A program made the translations under genes and the position numbers. The notes beneath the pieces were generated by a model. The model searched no databases. It was not told where the DNA came from and saw only the letters and a list, made by a program, of their open reading frames with translations. A DNA stretch of 9,873 nucleotides from Eggerthellaceae bacterium (GTDB taxonomy: Bacteria > Actinomycetota > Coriobacteriia > Coriobacteriales > Eggerthellaceae). The stretch lies in assembly GCA_900754955.1 (NCBI GenBank), contig CAAEEV010000144.1, forward strand, positions 1 to 9,873, given 5' to 3'. Shown piece after piece: positions 1 through 6,630 of the stretch (position 1 is its first letter; every line of letters starts with the position of its first letter).

Positions 1-770
1 CCCGCCACTTCGAGGAGGCCTCCCGCACCGCGGCCGCGCGCGACGATGCGACGGGCGCCGCGCCCGCAGGCAGGCTGCCGCGCGTGCTCGACTACCTGCG
101 CTCGGAGGGCCTCGTCGCGCCCGTCGCTGCCGACGATACCGAACCCGTCGACGCCACGATGGTGCCGCTGTCCTTCCCCGCGCCGCGCTCGGTGCGCCTG
201 CAAACGCTCGCGCGCGGCATGACCCAGGCCGTCGAGGCGCTCGGCTACGCCGCCATCCGCGGCTTCGGGCCGGCGCACCCCACGGTGGGCGAGCTGCGCT
301 GCGGCCGCGCGGCGGTGGCGGTCGACCATCCCGTCGAGCCGGGCGACGCCGAGGACGCCTACTACGTGGGCACCGTGCCGCTCACCGAGGTGGAAAGCGT
401 GTTCATGGCGGAAGGCGACGCAGGCGCCGCCGAGGACGCCGAGGGTCTCGCGCCCGGGCAGACCGTGGGCGCTGGGCTGTCGCTCTCGATCGGCTACGGC
501 CTCGTGTTCGGCCGCGCTGAGACGAAGGCGATCGCCATGAGCGTGCTCGACCACTGCCTCGACGCCGACGAGGTGCGCTATCCCACCGAGGACGAGGAGT
601 TCGTCCTCTACCACGTGGACGGCGTCGAAGCGAGCGGATTCATCTCGCACCTCAAGCTTCCGCACTACGTGACCTTCCAATCGAAGCTCTCGAGCGTGCG
701 CGGCACGCGCGCGGGCGCCGAGGAGGACGCGCGCGACGAGAAGGAGGCATCCGATGCAGCAGCGCTATAA
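1..770 (+). CDS. phnI: PhnI, C-P lyase core complex subunit (5' end outside window)
   Basis: PhnI is the nucleosidase-type subunit of the C-P lyase core complex (PhnGHIJ). With PhnG, PhnH and PhnL it displaces adenine from ATP with a phosphonate, giving ribose 1-phosphonate 5-triphosphate. The frame is open from base 3 and yields about 255 residues. By recall of E. coli PhnI (about 354 residues), roughly the first 100-150 residues lie upstream. Seen directly: the family block GYGLVFG near base 495, then DEEFVLYHVDGVEASGF, then SHLKLPHY. The two histidine codons of SHLKLPHY at 648 and 663 match the E. coli metal-binding pair His328/His333. The last 17 bases overlap phnJ, so the two are probably translationally coupled. 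A GTG at 84 is internal and not a start, because homology continues upstream of it. Family assignment is very secure. Confidence 0.96.
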   Translation, partial: RHFEEASRTAAARDDATGAAPAGRLPRVLDYLRSEGLVAPVAADDTEPVDATMVPLSFPAPRSVRLQTLARGMTQAVEALGYAAIRGFGPAHPTVGELRCGRAAVAVDHPVEPGDAEDAYYVGTVPLTEVESVFMAEGDAGAAEDAEGLAPGQTVGAGLSLSIGYGLVFGRAETKAIAMSVLDHCLDADEVRYPTEDEEFVLYHVDGVEASGFISHLKLPHYVTFQSKLSSVRGTRAGAEEDARDEKEASDAAAL

Positions 771-1629
771 CTACGCGTTCTTCGACGAGGCGTCGAAACG
801 CGAGATCCGCCGCGCGGTCATCAAGGGCGTGGCGATTCCCGGCTACCAGGTTCCGTTCGCCTCGCGCGAGATGCCCATCGGGCGCGGTTGGGGCACGGGT
901 GGCTTGCAGATCACGCTCTCGCTCATCGGGCGCGACGACGTGCTCAAGGTGATCGACCAGGGCAGCGACGACAGCGTGAACGCGGTGAACATCAAGAAGC
1001 TCGTCGCATCCACCACCGACGTGGAGGTGACCGAGCGCACCGAGGAGGCCACGCTCATCCAGTCGCGCCACCGCATCCCCGAGCACCCGCTGCGCGCCGA
1101 TCAGATCCTCGTGCTGCAGGTTCCCACGCCCGAGCCCCTGCGCAGCTTCGAGGCGAGCGAGGCGGTGACGCGCCGCCTGCACGCCGAGGCCGACTACACG
1201 GGAGCCTGGCTCGAGCTTTTCGACCAGATCGTGCGCTACGACATGACCACCACGGGCGCCGACCACCCCGTGCTCGTGAACGACCGCTACGTGATGGCCC
1301 CGTCGCCCATTCCGCGCTTTGACAACCCGAAGCTCGACGGCGCCGAGCACCTCACGCTCTTCGGCGCGGGGCGCGAGAAGAAGATCTACGCGGTGCCGCC
1401 CTACACCAAGGTGCACTCGCTCGACTTCGAGGACTACCCCTTCGCGGTGGAACGCTTCGACGGCAAGAGCTGTCGCCTCTGCGGGGCCGAGGGCGTGTAC
1501 CTCGACGAGCTCGTCGACGAGGCGACGGGCGAGACGTACTACCAGTGCAACGACACCGCCAACTGCGCCGCGCGCCGCCGCGCGCAGGATGCAGCGTCGC
1601 AGGAGAAAGGAGCAGACGGTGCGCGATGA
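754..1629 (+). CDS. phnJ: PhnJ, radical SAM C-P lyase
   Basis: This is the C-P bond-cleaving subunit. It converts 5-phosphoribosyl 1-phosphonate to 5-phosphoribosyl 1,2-cyclic phosphate plus the alkane, for example methane from methylphosphonate. The 291 residues compare with 281 in E. coli, with a near-collinear sequence including IPGYQVPF, GWGTGG, VIDQGSDDSVNAV and FGAGREKKIYAVPP. The unusual C-terminal cluster motif is intact: Cys240, Cys243, Cys265 and Cys271 have the same spacing as E. coli Cys241, 244, 266 and 272. The last of these is the proposed thiyl-radical residue. Gly30 in PGYQVPF matches the E. coli Gly32 glycyl-radical site. All expected catalytic residues are therefore present and the enzyme should be active. 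The start ATG follows AAGGAGG (741-747) at 6 bases and lies inside the end of phnI. The 3' end overlaps phnK by 11 bases. Confidence 0.98.
   Translation: MQQRYNYAFFDEASKREIRRAVIKGVAIPGYQVPFASREMPIGRGWGTGGLQITLSLIGRDDVLKVIDQGSDDSVNAVNIKKLVASTTDVEVTERTEEATLIQSRHRIPEHPLRADQILVLQVPTPEPLRSFEASEAVTRRLHAEADYTGAWLELFDQIVRYDMTTTGADHPVLVNDRYVMAPSPIPRFDNPKLDGAEHLTLFGAGREKKIYAVPPYTKVHSLDFEDYPFAVERFDGKSCRLCGAEGVYLDELVDEATGETYYQCNDTANCAARRRAQDAASQEKGADGAR
1606..1612 (+). promoter_or_regulatory. ribosome binding site that sets the phnK GTG start
   Basis: AAAGGAG lies inside the end of phnJ, six bases before GTG 1619. The next in-frame ATG, at 1631, would be 18 bases away, too far for this site. GTG 1619 is therefore preferred, making phnK overlap phnJ by 11 bases. 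Confidence 0.7.
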
Positions 1630-2479
1630 AATGCGTTTCGGCGCCGACGAGGTGCCGTGCCTGTCGGTGAGGCACCTGTCCAAGCGCTTCGGCACGGGCT
1701 GCGCGTACTGCCGCAACCCCGCCGCCGAGCTCGAGCGCAACGTATGCCCGAAGTGCGGTACGGTGCACGCCGTGCGCGACGTGAGCCTTGATGTGTACCC
1801 CGCCGAGATCGTCGGCATTGTGGGCGAGTCGGGCAGCGGCAAGTCCACGTTCATGAAGTGCCTCTTCTTCGACGAGGAGGCGACCGAAGGCGACGTGCGC
1901 GCCCTGCCGTACGACGACGGCGCGGCCAACCTGCTCACGCTGTCGTCGCAGCAGCGCCGCGCCATCCGCAACACGGTGTTCGGCATGGTGTACCAAAACC
2001 CCTACCTGGGTCTGCGCATGGACTTCTCCTCGCTGTCGAACATCGCCGAGCAGATGATTGCGGCGGGCAGCCGCAACGTCGGCGCGATGCGCGCCCGCGG
2101 CGAGGAGCTGCTCACGCGCGTGAACATTCCGCTGTCGCGCGAGGCTGATCCGCCGAAGCTCTTCTCGGGCGGCATGCAGCAGCGCGTGCAGATCGCCAAG
2201 GCGCTGTCGAACAACCCGCCCATTCTGCTGCTCGACGAGGTGACCACGGGCCTCGACCTGTCGGTGCAGGCCGCCGTGCTCGACCTCATCCAGCAGATCA
2301 GGCGCGACTTCAACGTGAGCATGCTCGTGGTGAGCCACGACCTCGGCGTCATCCGCATGCTCGCCGACCGCACGCTCGTCATGCTCGACGGCCGCGTGAT
2401 CGAAAGCGGTCTGACCGATCAGATCCTCGAGGACCCCCAGCACGCGTATACGCAACAGCTTGTGTATTCGCTGCTCTGA
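1619..2479 (+). CDS. phnK: PhnK, ABC-type ATPase of C-P lyase with Cys4 insert
   Basis: PhnK is an ABC ATPase-like subunit that docks on the C-P lyase core through PhnJ and is needed for phosphonate use, though it is not a membrane transporter component. It has 286 residues from the GTG, against about 252 in E. coli. Motifs seen: Walker A GESGSGKS (69-76), Q-loop Gln126, signature FSGGMQQR (182-189), Walker B ILLLDE (202-207) and H-loop His240. The C-terminus ending ESGLTDQILEDPQHAYTQ is typical of PhnK and the oligopeptide/nickel ATPase subfamily. Between the first strand and Walker A lies an extra stretch with Cys28-x2-Cys31 and Cys43-x2-Cys46. This looks like a small zinc-ribbon knuckle and is absent from E. 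coli PhnK. Its position next to phnJ and before phnM supports PhnK rather than a peptide transporter ATPase. The stop overlaps an ATG (TGATGA) that is not thought to be used. Confidence 0.94.
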   Translation: MRDEMRFGADEVPCLSVRHLSKRFGTGCAYCRNPAAELERNVCPKCGTVHAVRDVSLDVYPAEIVGIVGESGSGKSTFMKCLFFDEEATEGDVRALPYDDGAANLLTLSSQQRRAIRNTVFGMVYQNPYLGLRMDFSSLSNIAEQMIAAGSRNVGAMRARGEELLTRVNIPLSREADPPKLFSGGMQQRVQIAKALSNNPPILLLDEVTTGLDLSVQAAVLDLIQQIRRDFNVSMLVVSHDLGVIRMLADRTLVMLDGRVIESGLTDQILEDPQHAYTQQLVYSLL

Positions 2480-2493
2480 TGAAAGGAAATCCC

Positions 2494-3903
2494 ATGGACA
2501 ACAACTCCTGCATCATCCGCGGCGGCACGGTGGTGTGCGCCGACCGCGTGCTGCCCGATCACGACGTGGTGATCGTCGACGGGCGCATCTCCGCCATCGA
2601 GCCCACCTCCGAGCTCGACTTCGCCGTGCAGCCCGACGCGACCGCGGGTCTGCTGCCCGTCATCGATGCGCGCGGCGCCTTCGTCACCCTGGGTCTCATC
2701 GACATCCACTCCGACTACGTGGAGAACGTGGCGTCGCCGCGTCCGAGCGTGGTGATGGACCTCAACACCTCGCTGTACAAGGCCGACCGCGAGCTCGTGT
2801 CGCACGGCATCACCACCATCTACCACTCACTGTCGGTGTACGGCGCGCACATCTTCGACCACAAGCCCATCCGCAACTTCGGCAACGTGAGCGCGCTCAT
2901 CGACCGCGTGGCCGACATGCGTGCGAGCGAGGAACACGACCACCTCATCCGCCATCGTCTCCACATGCGCGTTGAGCTCGACTCGGTCGACCTGTACGAC
3001 GAGATCGAGGACTTCCTGCGCTCGGGCAAGGTCGACCTCGTGTCGTTCATGGACCATACGCCCGGTCAGGGTCAGTACAGCGATCTGCTCTTGTTCGGCG
3101 AAACACTCAAGGGCTATCGCGACGTGAGCGACGAAGAGGTGCGCGAGATCATCCGCCAGCAGCAGGAGAGCGACAAGCTGTCGTACGCGCAGATCACCAA
3201 GCTCGCCTCCATCGCGCGCGAGCGCGGCATCTCGATCGCCTCGCACGACGACGACAGCTCCGATAAGCTCGCGTTCATGGACGGGCTCGAGGCGACCATC
3301 TCTGAGTTCCCCATCACGCTCGACATCGCGCACGAGGCGCGCGGGCGCGGCATGCACACCATCGCGGGCGCGCCGAACGTGATGCTCGGGCACAGCCACT
3401 CGGGCAACCTGAGCGCGCGCGAGGCGGTGAAGGCGGGCGCGGTCGACGTGCTGTGCAGCGACTACTACCCGGCGGCGCTGCTCGATGCCGTGTTCACGCT
3501 GCGCGACGAGTGCGGCCTGACCATCGACCAGGCGTTCGCGCTCGTGAGCATCAACCCTGCGAAGGCGACGGGCGTGGCCGACGAGATCGGATCGATCGCG
3601 GTGGGCAAGCGCGCCGACGTGCTGCTCGTGCGCGAGATCTCCTGCGGCGAGGGATGCACGATGCCTACGGTCACGCGCGCGTTCGTGGGCGGGCATTCGG
3701 TGTTCCGCTCCCACTATCCCGATCAGCCGCGCGGCTACGGTCGCAACGCCGACGATGCCTGGGCGGCGGTTGTCGACGAGGCAACGGCGATGGTGGACGC
3801 ACGCGCCGTGTACGCGGCAGCGATGCCCGCCGCGCGCCTGAGCGTGAGCGTGCCCGGCCTCGCATGCGCCCAGGGCGCAGGCGCTACGGCGAAGGAGTGC
3901 TAA
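2494..3903 (+). CDS. phnM: PhnM, ribose 1-phosphonate 5-triphosphate diphosphatase
   Basis: This amidohydrolase-superfamily enzyme removes diphosphate from ribose 1-phosphonate 5-triphosphate to give the PhnJ substrate. The start ATG is six bases after AAAGGA (2482-2487). An upstream ATG at 2479 overlaps the phnK stop and lies within 5 bases of this same site, so it is not favoured. Metal-site motifs seen: His72-Ser-Asp74 after strand 1 (HTD in E. coli), His154/His157 in RHRLHMR, MDHTPGQ with His188, SHDDD with His251 and Asp252, and SDYYPA with Asp323. The protein has 469 residues against about 378 in E. coli. Most of the excess is a C-terminal tail from about residue 407, rich in Ala, Asp and Arg, with no family motif that I recognise. 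The gene is followed after one base by phnL. Confidence 0.95.
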   Translation: MDNNSCIIRGGTVVCADRVLPDHDVVIVDGRISAIEPTSELDFAVQPDATAGLLPVIDARGAFVTLGLIDIHSDYVENVASPRPSVVMDLNTSLYKADRELVSHGITTIYHSLSVYGAHIFDHKPIRNFGNVSALIDRVADMRASEEHDHLIRHRLHMRVELDSVDLYDEIEDFLRSGKVDLVSFMDHTPGQGQYSDLLLFGETLKGYRDVSDEEVREIIRQQQESDKLSYAQITKLASIARERGISIASHDDDSSDKLAFMDGLEATISEFPITLDIAHEARGRGMHTIAGAPNVMLGHSHSGNLSAREAVKAGAVDVLCSDYYPAALLDAVFTLRDECGLTIDQAFALVSINPAKATGVADEIGSIAVGKRADVLLVREISCGEGCTMPTVTRAFVGGHSVFRSHYPDQPRGYGRNADDAWAAVVDEATAMVDARAVYAAAMPAARLSVSVPGLACAQGAGATAKEC

Positions 3904-3904
3904 C

Positions 3905-4603
3905 ATGGCACTGCTTGAGATCGAGGGGCTCTCGAAATCGTTCACGCTCCACCGCGTGAACCGCCGCATCCAAGGCTGCCAGGACATCGCGTTTTCCATC
4001 GAGCCGGGGCAGTTCGTGGGCATCACGGGCCGCAGCGGCTCGGGCAAGTCCACCATTCTGCGCTGCATCTGGCGCACGAACCTGCCCGAGCGCGGGCGCA
4101 TCATGTACGACTCGGCGCGTTTTGGCCTGATCGACATCGCGCAGGCGAGCCAGCGCCAGATGCTCTACCTGCGCACCTACGAGCTCGGCTACGTTTCGCA
4201 GTTCCTCAACGCGCTGCCGCGCCAGACCGCCTACGACATCGTGCTCAAAAGCGCGCTCGAGACGTACGGCGCGGCCGAGATCGAGCGCGCCCGCACCGAA
4301 ACCGAGAAGATGCTGCGCCACTTCGACCTCGACGAGGAGCTGTGGGAGCTCTATCCGCGCACGTTCTCGGGCGGCGAGAAGCTGCGCCTCAACATCGCCG
4401 CTGCGATGATCAAGCGCCCGCGTCTGCTGCTGCTCGACGAGCCCACCGCCTCGCTCGACAACGCGTCGAAGCTCAAGGTGCGCACGCTCATCGAGCAGCT
4501 CAAGGCCGGGGGCACCACCATGCTCGGCATCTTCCACGACCTGGAGTTCATGGAAGGACTGTGCGATCATGAGTTCAACATGCAAGAGGGGATGATGGCG
4601 TGA
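3905..4603 (+). CDS. phnL: PhnL, ABC-type ATPase of the C-P lyase pathway
   Basis: PhnL acts with PhnG, PhnH and PhnI in making ribose 1-phosphonate 5-triphosphate from ATP and phosphonate, and is an ABC ATPase homologue rather than a transporter subunit. It has 232 residues, close to the 226 of E. coli. Motifs seen: Walker A GRSGSGKS (42-49), YVSQFLNALPR as in the E. coli WVSQFLRVIPR block, signature FSGGEKLR (154-161), Walker B with Asp178-Glu179, and IFHD with His211. The N-terminal FTLH block and the GIFHD segment separate it from the LolD/MacB-type ATPases it otherwise resembles. The start ATG has AAGGAG (3892-3897) at 7 bases, inside the end of phnM. The gene order K-M-L differs from E. 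coli K-L-M. It overlaps the next gene by four bases (GTGA). Confidence 0.95.
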   Translation: MALLEIEGLSKSFTLHRVNRRIQGCQDIAFSIEPGQFVGITGRSGSGKSTILRCIWRTNLPERGRIMYDSARFGLIDIAQASQRQMLYLRTYELGYVSQFLNALPRQTAYDIVLKSALETYGAAEIERARTETEKMLRHFDLDEELWELYPRTFSGGEKLRLNIAAAMIKRPRLLLLDEPTASLDNASKLKVRTLIEQLKAGGTTMLGIFHDLEFMEGLCDHEFNMQEGMMA

Positions 4604-5499
4604 CGGAAGAGGAGCTGATCGGAGCTGCCGTGCAGGTGTCCAGCGCGGAGTCGGGCGACGCGCTGGGTGCGGGGGCGCCGTGCGGTGCGCGCGTCGATCT
4701 GCATGTGCACACCACGACCTCGGACGGCTCCGACACGTTCGAGGATGTGCTCGCGCAGGCCGCTGCCCGCGGCATCAAGCGCATCGCATTCACCAACCAC
4801 GACACGACGCGCGGCCTCGACGAGGCGCGCGCCCTCGGGAGCTGCTTCGGCATCGAGGTGATCGGCGGCATCGAGATCAGCGCCTACGATTTCGCGCGCG
4901 GGCGCAAGGTGCACGTGCTCGGCTACGGCCTTGCCGACGACGCGCCGGCGATCGCGGCCCTGTGCGCTCCGCTGCTCGACGCGCGGCGGGCGAACTCCCT
5001 CTGGCAGCTCGACCAGCTGCTCGGCGCGGGCTACCGCATCGACGTGGAGCACGTCTACGAACTCGCTCAGGCGTCCACCTGCCTGTACAAGCAGCACCTC
5101 ATGGACGCCCTCACCGACGAGCCGCACGAGAGCCCCGCCTACAAGACGCTCTACCGTGGCCTGTTCAAAAACGGCGGCATCTGCGATCGCGACATCGTCT
5201 ACGTGGACGCACGCGATGCGGTGCGCGCCATCGTGGAGGACGGCGGCGTTGCCGTCCTCGCGCACCCCGGTCAGCTCGACAGCTACGGTTTCGTGCCCGA
5301 GCTCGTGAAGTGCGGCCTCGGCGGCATCGAAATGTATCATCCCGATCACACGCCCGTCGACCGCGTGCGCTGCGCGCGTCTCGCCGCGCGTTTCGGGCTC
5401 GCGGTTACGGGCGGCTCCGACTACCACGGCCGCTTCGGCGACATCCCGCACCTTGGCTTCCGCGTTCCCGCCGACTTCAAGGACAGCCTGCCTCTCTAG
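4600..5499 (+). CDS. phnPP: PhnPP, PHP-domain cyclic phosphate dihydrolase
   Basis: This PHP-superfamily phosphoesterase is the last gene of the phn operon. The family includes the enzyme described from Eggerthella lenta and Clostridioides difficile as cyclic phosphate dihydrolase (PhnPP). That enzyme turns 5-phosphoribosyl 1,2-cyclic phosphate first into ribose 2,5-bisphosphate and then into ribose 5-phosphate and phosphate. Metal-ligand motifs seen: His35-x-His37 (DLHVHT), His67-Asp68 (TNHD), Glu92 (GGIEIS), His105 (KVHVLGY), His222 (LAHPGQ), His247/His250 (YHPDH) and Asp274-x-His276 (GSDYHG). All nine expected PHP positions appear filled. The 299 residues suit the YciV/TrpH-like branch. 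The GTG start overlaps the phnL stop and has AGAGGGG (4585-4591) at 8 bases. The assignment as PhnPP rather than a generic nucleotide phosphoesterase rests mainly on operon position. No metallo-beta-lactamase PhnP is seen in the window. Confidence 0.88.
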   Translation: MTEEELIGAAVQVSSAESGDALGAGAPCGARVDLHVHTTTSDGSDTFEDVLAQAAARGIKRIAFTNHDTTRGLDEARALGSCFGIEVIGGIEISAYDFARGRKVHVLGYGLADDAPAIAALCAPLLDARRANSLWQLDQLLGAGYRIDVEHVYELAQASTCLYKQHLMDALTDEPHESPAYKTLYRGLFKNGGICDRDIVYVDARDAVRAIVEDGGVAVLAHPGQLDSYGFVPELVKCGLGGIEMYHPDHTPVDRVRCARLAARFGLAVTGGSDYHGRFGDIPHLGFRVPADFKDSLPL

Positions 5500-5618
5500 C
5501 AGGTGGCGTCCGCGGGCCTCGCGGTGCGCCGCCGCACCTTAGACGCCTGCCCCTCTAACAGGTGGCGTCGCGCGGGCCTCATGGTGCGCCCGCGCGCCTT
5601 AGACGCCTGCCTCTCTCA
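5486..5618 (+). repeat. tandem 59/60-bp intergenic repeat, two copies plus a partial third
   Basis: Unit 1 is 5486-5544 and unit 2 is 5545-5604, about 88 percent identical by hand alignment (seven mismatches and one extra base). A third copy begins at 5605 and stops after 12-14 bases. Unit 1 begins inside phnPP and supplies its last codons and stop. Each unit starts with an inverted repeat, CCTGC-ctctcta-GCAGG in unit 1 and a weakened CCTG/CAGG form in unit 2. Each ends in the shared block CCTTAGAC. The units could fold in RNA as successive small hairpins just before the terminator. I do not recognise the family. Confidence 0.85.
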
Positions 5619-5644
5619 TGTGCGGGTGCCGCGTTGGCGCCGAC

Positions 5645-5681
5645 GAGTGGAGGGCGACCACGTCGCCCTCCACTCTTTTTT
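5645..5681 (+). terminator. Rho-independent terminator of the phn operon
   Basis: A perfect 14-bp stem (5645-5658 with 5662-5675, core GTGGAGGGCGAC/GTCGCCCTCCAC) closes on a CAC loop. It is followed directly by six T (5676-5681). There is no A-run on the left side, so it acts mainly on + strand transcription, ending the phn transcript before the MFS promoter region. Confidence 0.93.
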
Positions 5682-5737
5682 GCTCAAAATAACACGTTCG
5701 CCGTCGCAAACAATCCATTTGCCGAAATAAAGCGCTT

Positions 5738-5777
5738 CGTGAGACGGTTTGCGCTCTCTGTCTCGCAAACGAGACAG
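5738..5777. promoter_or_regulatory. predicted TetR-type operator cluster upstream of the MFS gene
   Basis: Two overlapping palindromes are seen. One is CTGTCTCG-caaa-CGAGACAG (5758-5777). The other is CGTGAGAC (5738-5745) paired with GTCTC (5760-5764) over 14 bases. A further pair, GTTTGCG (5747-5753) and CGCAAAC (5764-5770), is nested in the same stretch. Both of the first two layouts recur upstream of the tetR-family gene: TCTC-N6-GAGA with 12 of 14 bases identical at 7546-7559, and CGTGAGAC-N14-GTCTC at 7604-7630. That recurrence is the reason to call this an operator. The binding protein is inferred to be the TetR-family product of 6901-7488. Confidence 0.6.
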
Positions 5778-5792
5778 TTCCCCTCCGCTGGC

Positions 5793-5823
5793 TTGTCCGG
5801 AGGGCCTTCCCGCTTCCTATAGT
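5793..5823 (+). promoter_or_regulatory. candidate promoter for the MFS/zinc-ribbon pair
   Basis: TATAGT at 5818-5823 is a good -10 box. TTGTCC at 5793-5798 is a possible -35, but the spacer is 19 bases, longer than ideal. An inverted repeat CCCTCCG (5781-5787) / CGGAGGG (5798-5804) overlaps the -35. Transcription would start near 5830, leaving a leader of about 67 bases. That leader contains a stem-loop (5838-5841 plus 5843-5846 with 5853-5860, one bulged T, loop TGCAAG) ahead of the ribosome site at 5883-5891. Confidence 0.4.
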
Positions 5824-5896
5824 TGAGCCATCGACACGCGGTCGGCTGCAAGGCCGCCGCGCACGTCGGCTCGAAAACAAGGAAAGAGGGGAAGGT

Positions 5897-6624
5897 ATGA
5901 GCCAAGAGGAGAAAAAGGCCCAGATCAACCAAACGGGTCGCGCTTGGGTAGTGCCGAGTCGCGCGAGCGCGAGCGCGCCGAGGCGAAGGCGCGCCCGAAG
6001 GAGAAGGTCCCGCGGGCGGTGTGGGGCTATGCGCTGTTCGGCCTCGCCACCTGGACGTGCGTGGTAACCGTGCAGGTGGTCACGTCCACCGTGCTCGACG
6101 TGCGCGGGCTGGCCGATGCGGGTGAAGCGGCGCTCGTCATCAACTGCTGCGGTATCGGCTCCATCCTGTGCGGGCTCGCGTTCCCGTACCTCGTGCGCCT
6201 GTTCAAGGGTCGTCTGTTCGGCGTGTCGGCTGCGGTGGCTGCCGTCGGCATCGTTCCGTGCCTCGTGGCCACGAGCGCGCCGGTGTACGCCCTCGGCGTG
6301 TTCATCCTCGGATTCGGCGGGTCGGCGTTCTTCACGGCGGCCCAGAATGCGGCGGGCAACATCGCGCCGACGTCGCGCGTGGCGTTTGTGAGCGGCGTCA
6401 TGACCTCGATGATGAACCTCGGGCCGTTCATCGGGCCCTACGTTTTCTCGGCTTCGATGCTCGGCATTCCGTCGATGGGCAACGACGCCATCTTCCCCGT
6501 GCTCATCGTCATCGCGGCGGCCATGGCCGTCATCGGCCTCGTGCATCCCATGCGGGCGCTGACGCTTGCGCCGCAGCGCGAAGCCGACGGCGCCGACGAA
6601 GCTTCCGAGAAGAGGGGAGCGTAG
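5897..6624 (+). pseudogene. MFS transporter remnant: normal start, frame break, C-terminal six-helix half only
   Basis: ATG 5897 follows AAAGAGGGG (5883-5891) at 5 bases and encodes MSQEEKKAQINQTGRAWV, which looks like the cytoplasmic N-terminus of an MFS carrier. That frame then turns into an Arg-rich nonsense reading and stops. The transporter-like sequence is in a different frame, open from 5827 to the TAG at 6622. The only start there is a TTG at 5944 without a ribosome site (226 residues). That frame reads a basic Arg/Glu/Lys-rich loop, then six hydrophobic segments, with NLGPFIGP in the fifth (MFS motif-C-like) and a short charged tail. This matches the middle loop plus TM7-12 of a 12-helix MFS protein. 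The likely history is an internal deletion near 5935-5947 that removed TM1-6 and shifted the frame. Alternatives are a single-base indel in a naturally half-size protein, or real translation from TTG 5944. The substrate is unknown. Confidence 0.65.
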
Positions 6625-6630
6625 CGCGCC

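Noticed and set aside
652..1986. Long open frame on the - strand opposite phnJ and phnK (444 codons)
   Set aside because: It lies opposite well-supported phnJ/phnK, shows Arg/Ala/His-rich low-complexity composition with no domain, and is an effect of GC-rich codon bias.
1619..2479. PhnK as an oligopeptide or nickel transporter ATPase
   Set aside because: The C-terminal block is shared with those families, but the gene overlaps phnJ, sits before phnM, and no permease or binding-protein gene is present.
2827..4137. Long open frame on the - strand opposite phnM and phnL (436 codons)
   Set aside because: It is antisense to conserved genes, lacks any recognisable motif, and has biased His/Arg/Ala/Val composition typical of shadow frames.
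5486..5618. CRISPR-like array
   Set aside because: Only two full units, contiguous without spacers, imperfect, and partly coding.
5503..5730. 75-codon + strand frame after phnPP
   Set aside because: It is made of the tandem repeat and reads straight through the strong terminator, with no ribosome site.
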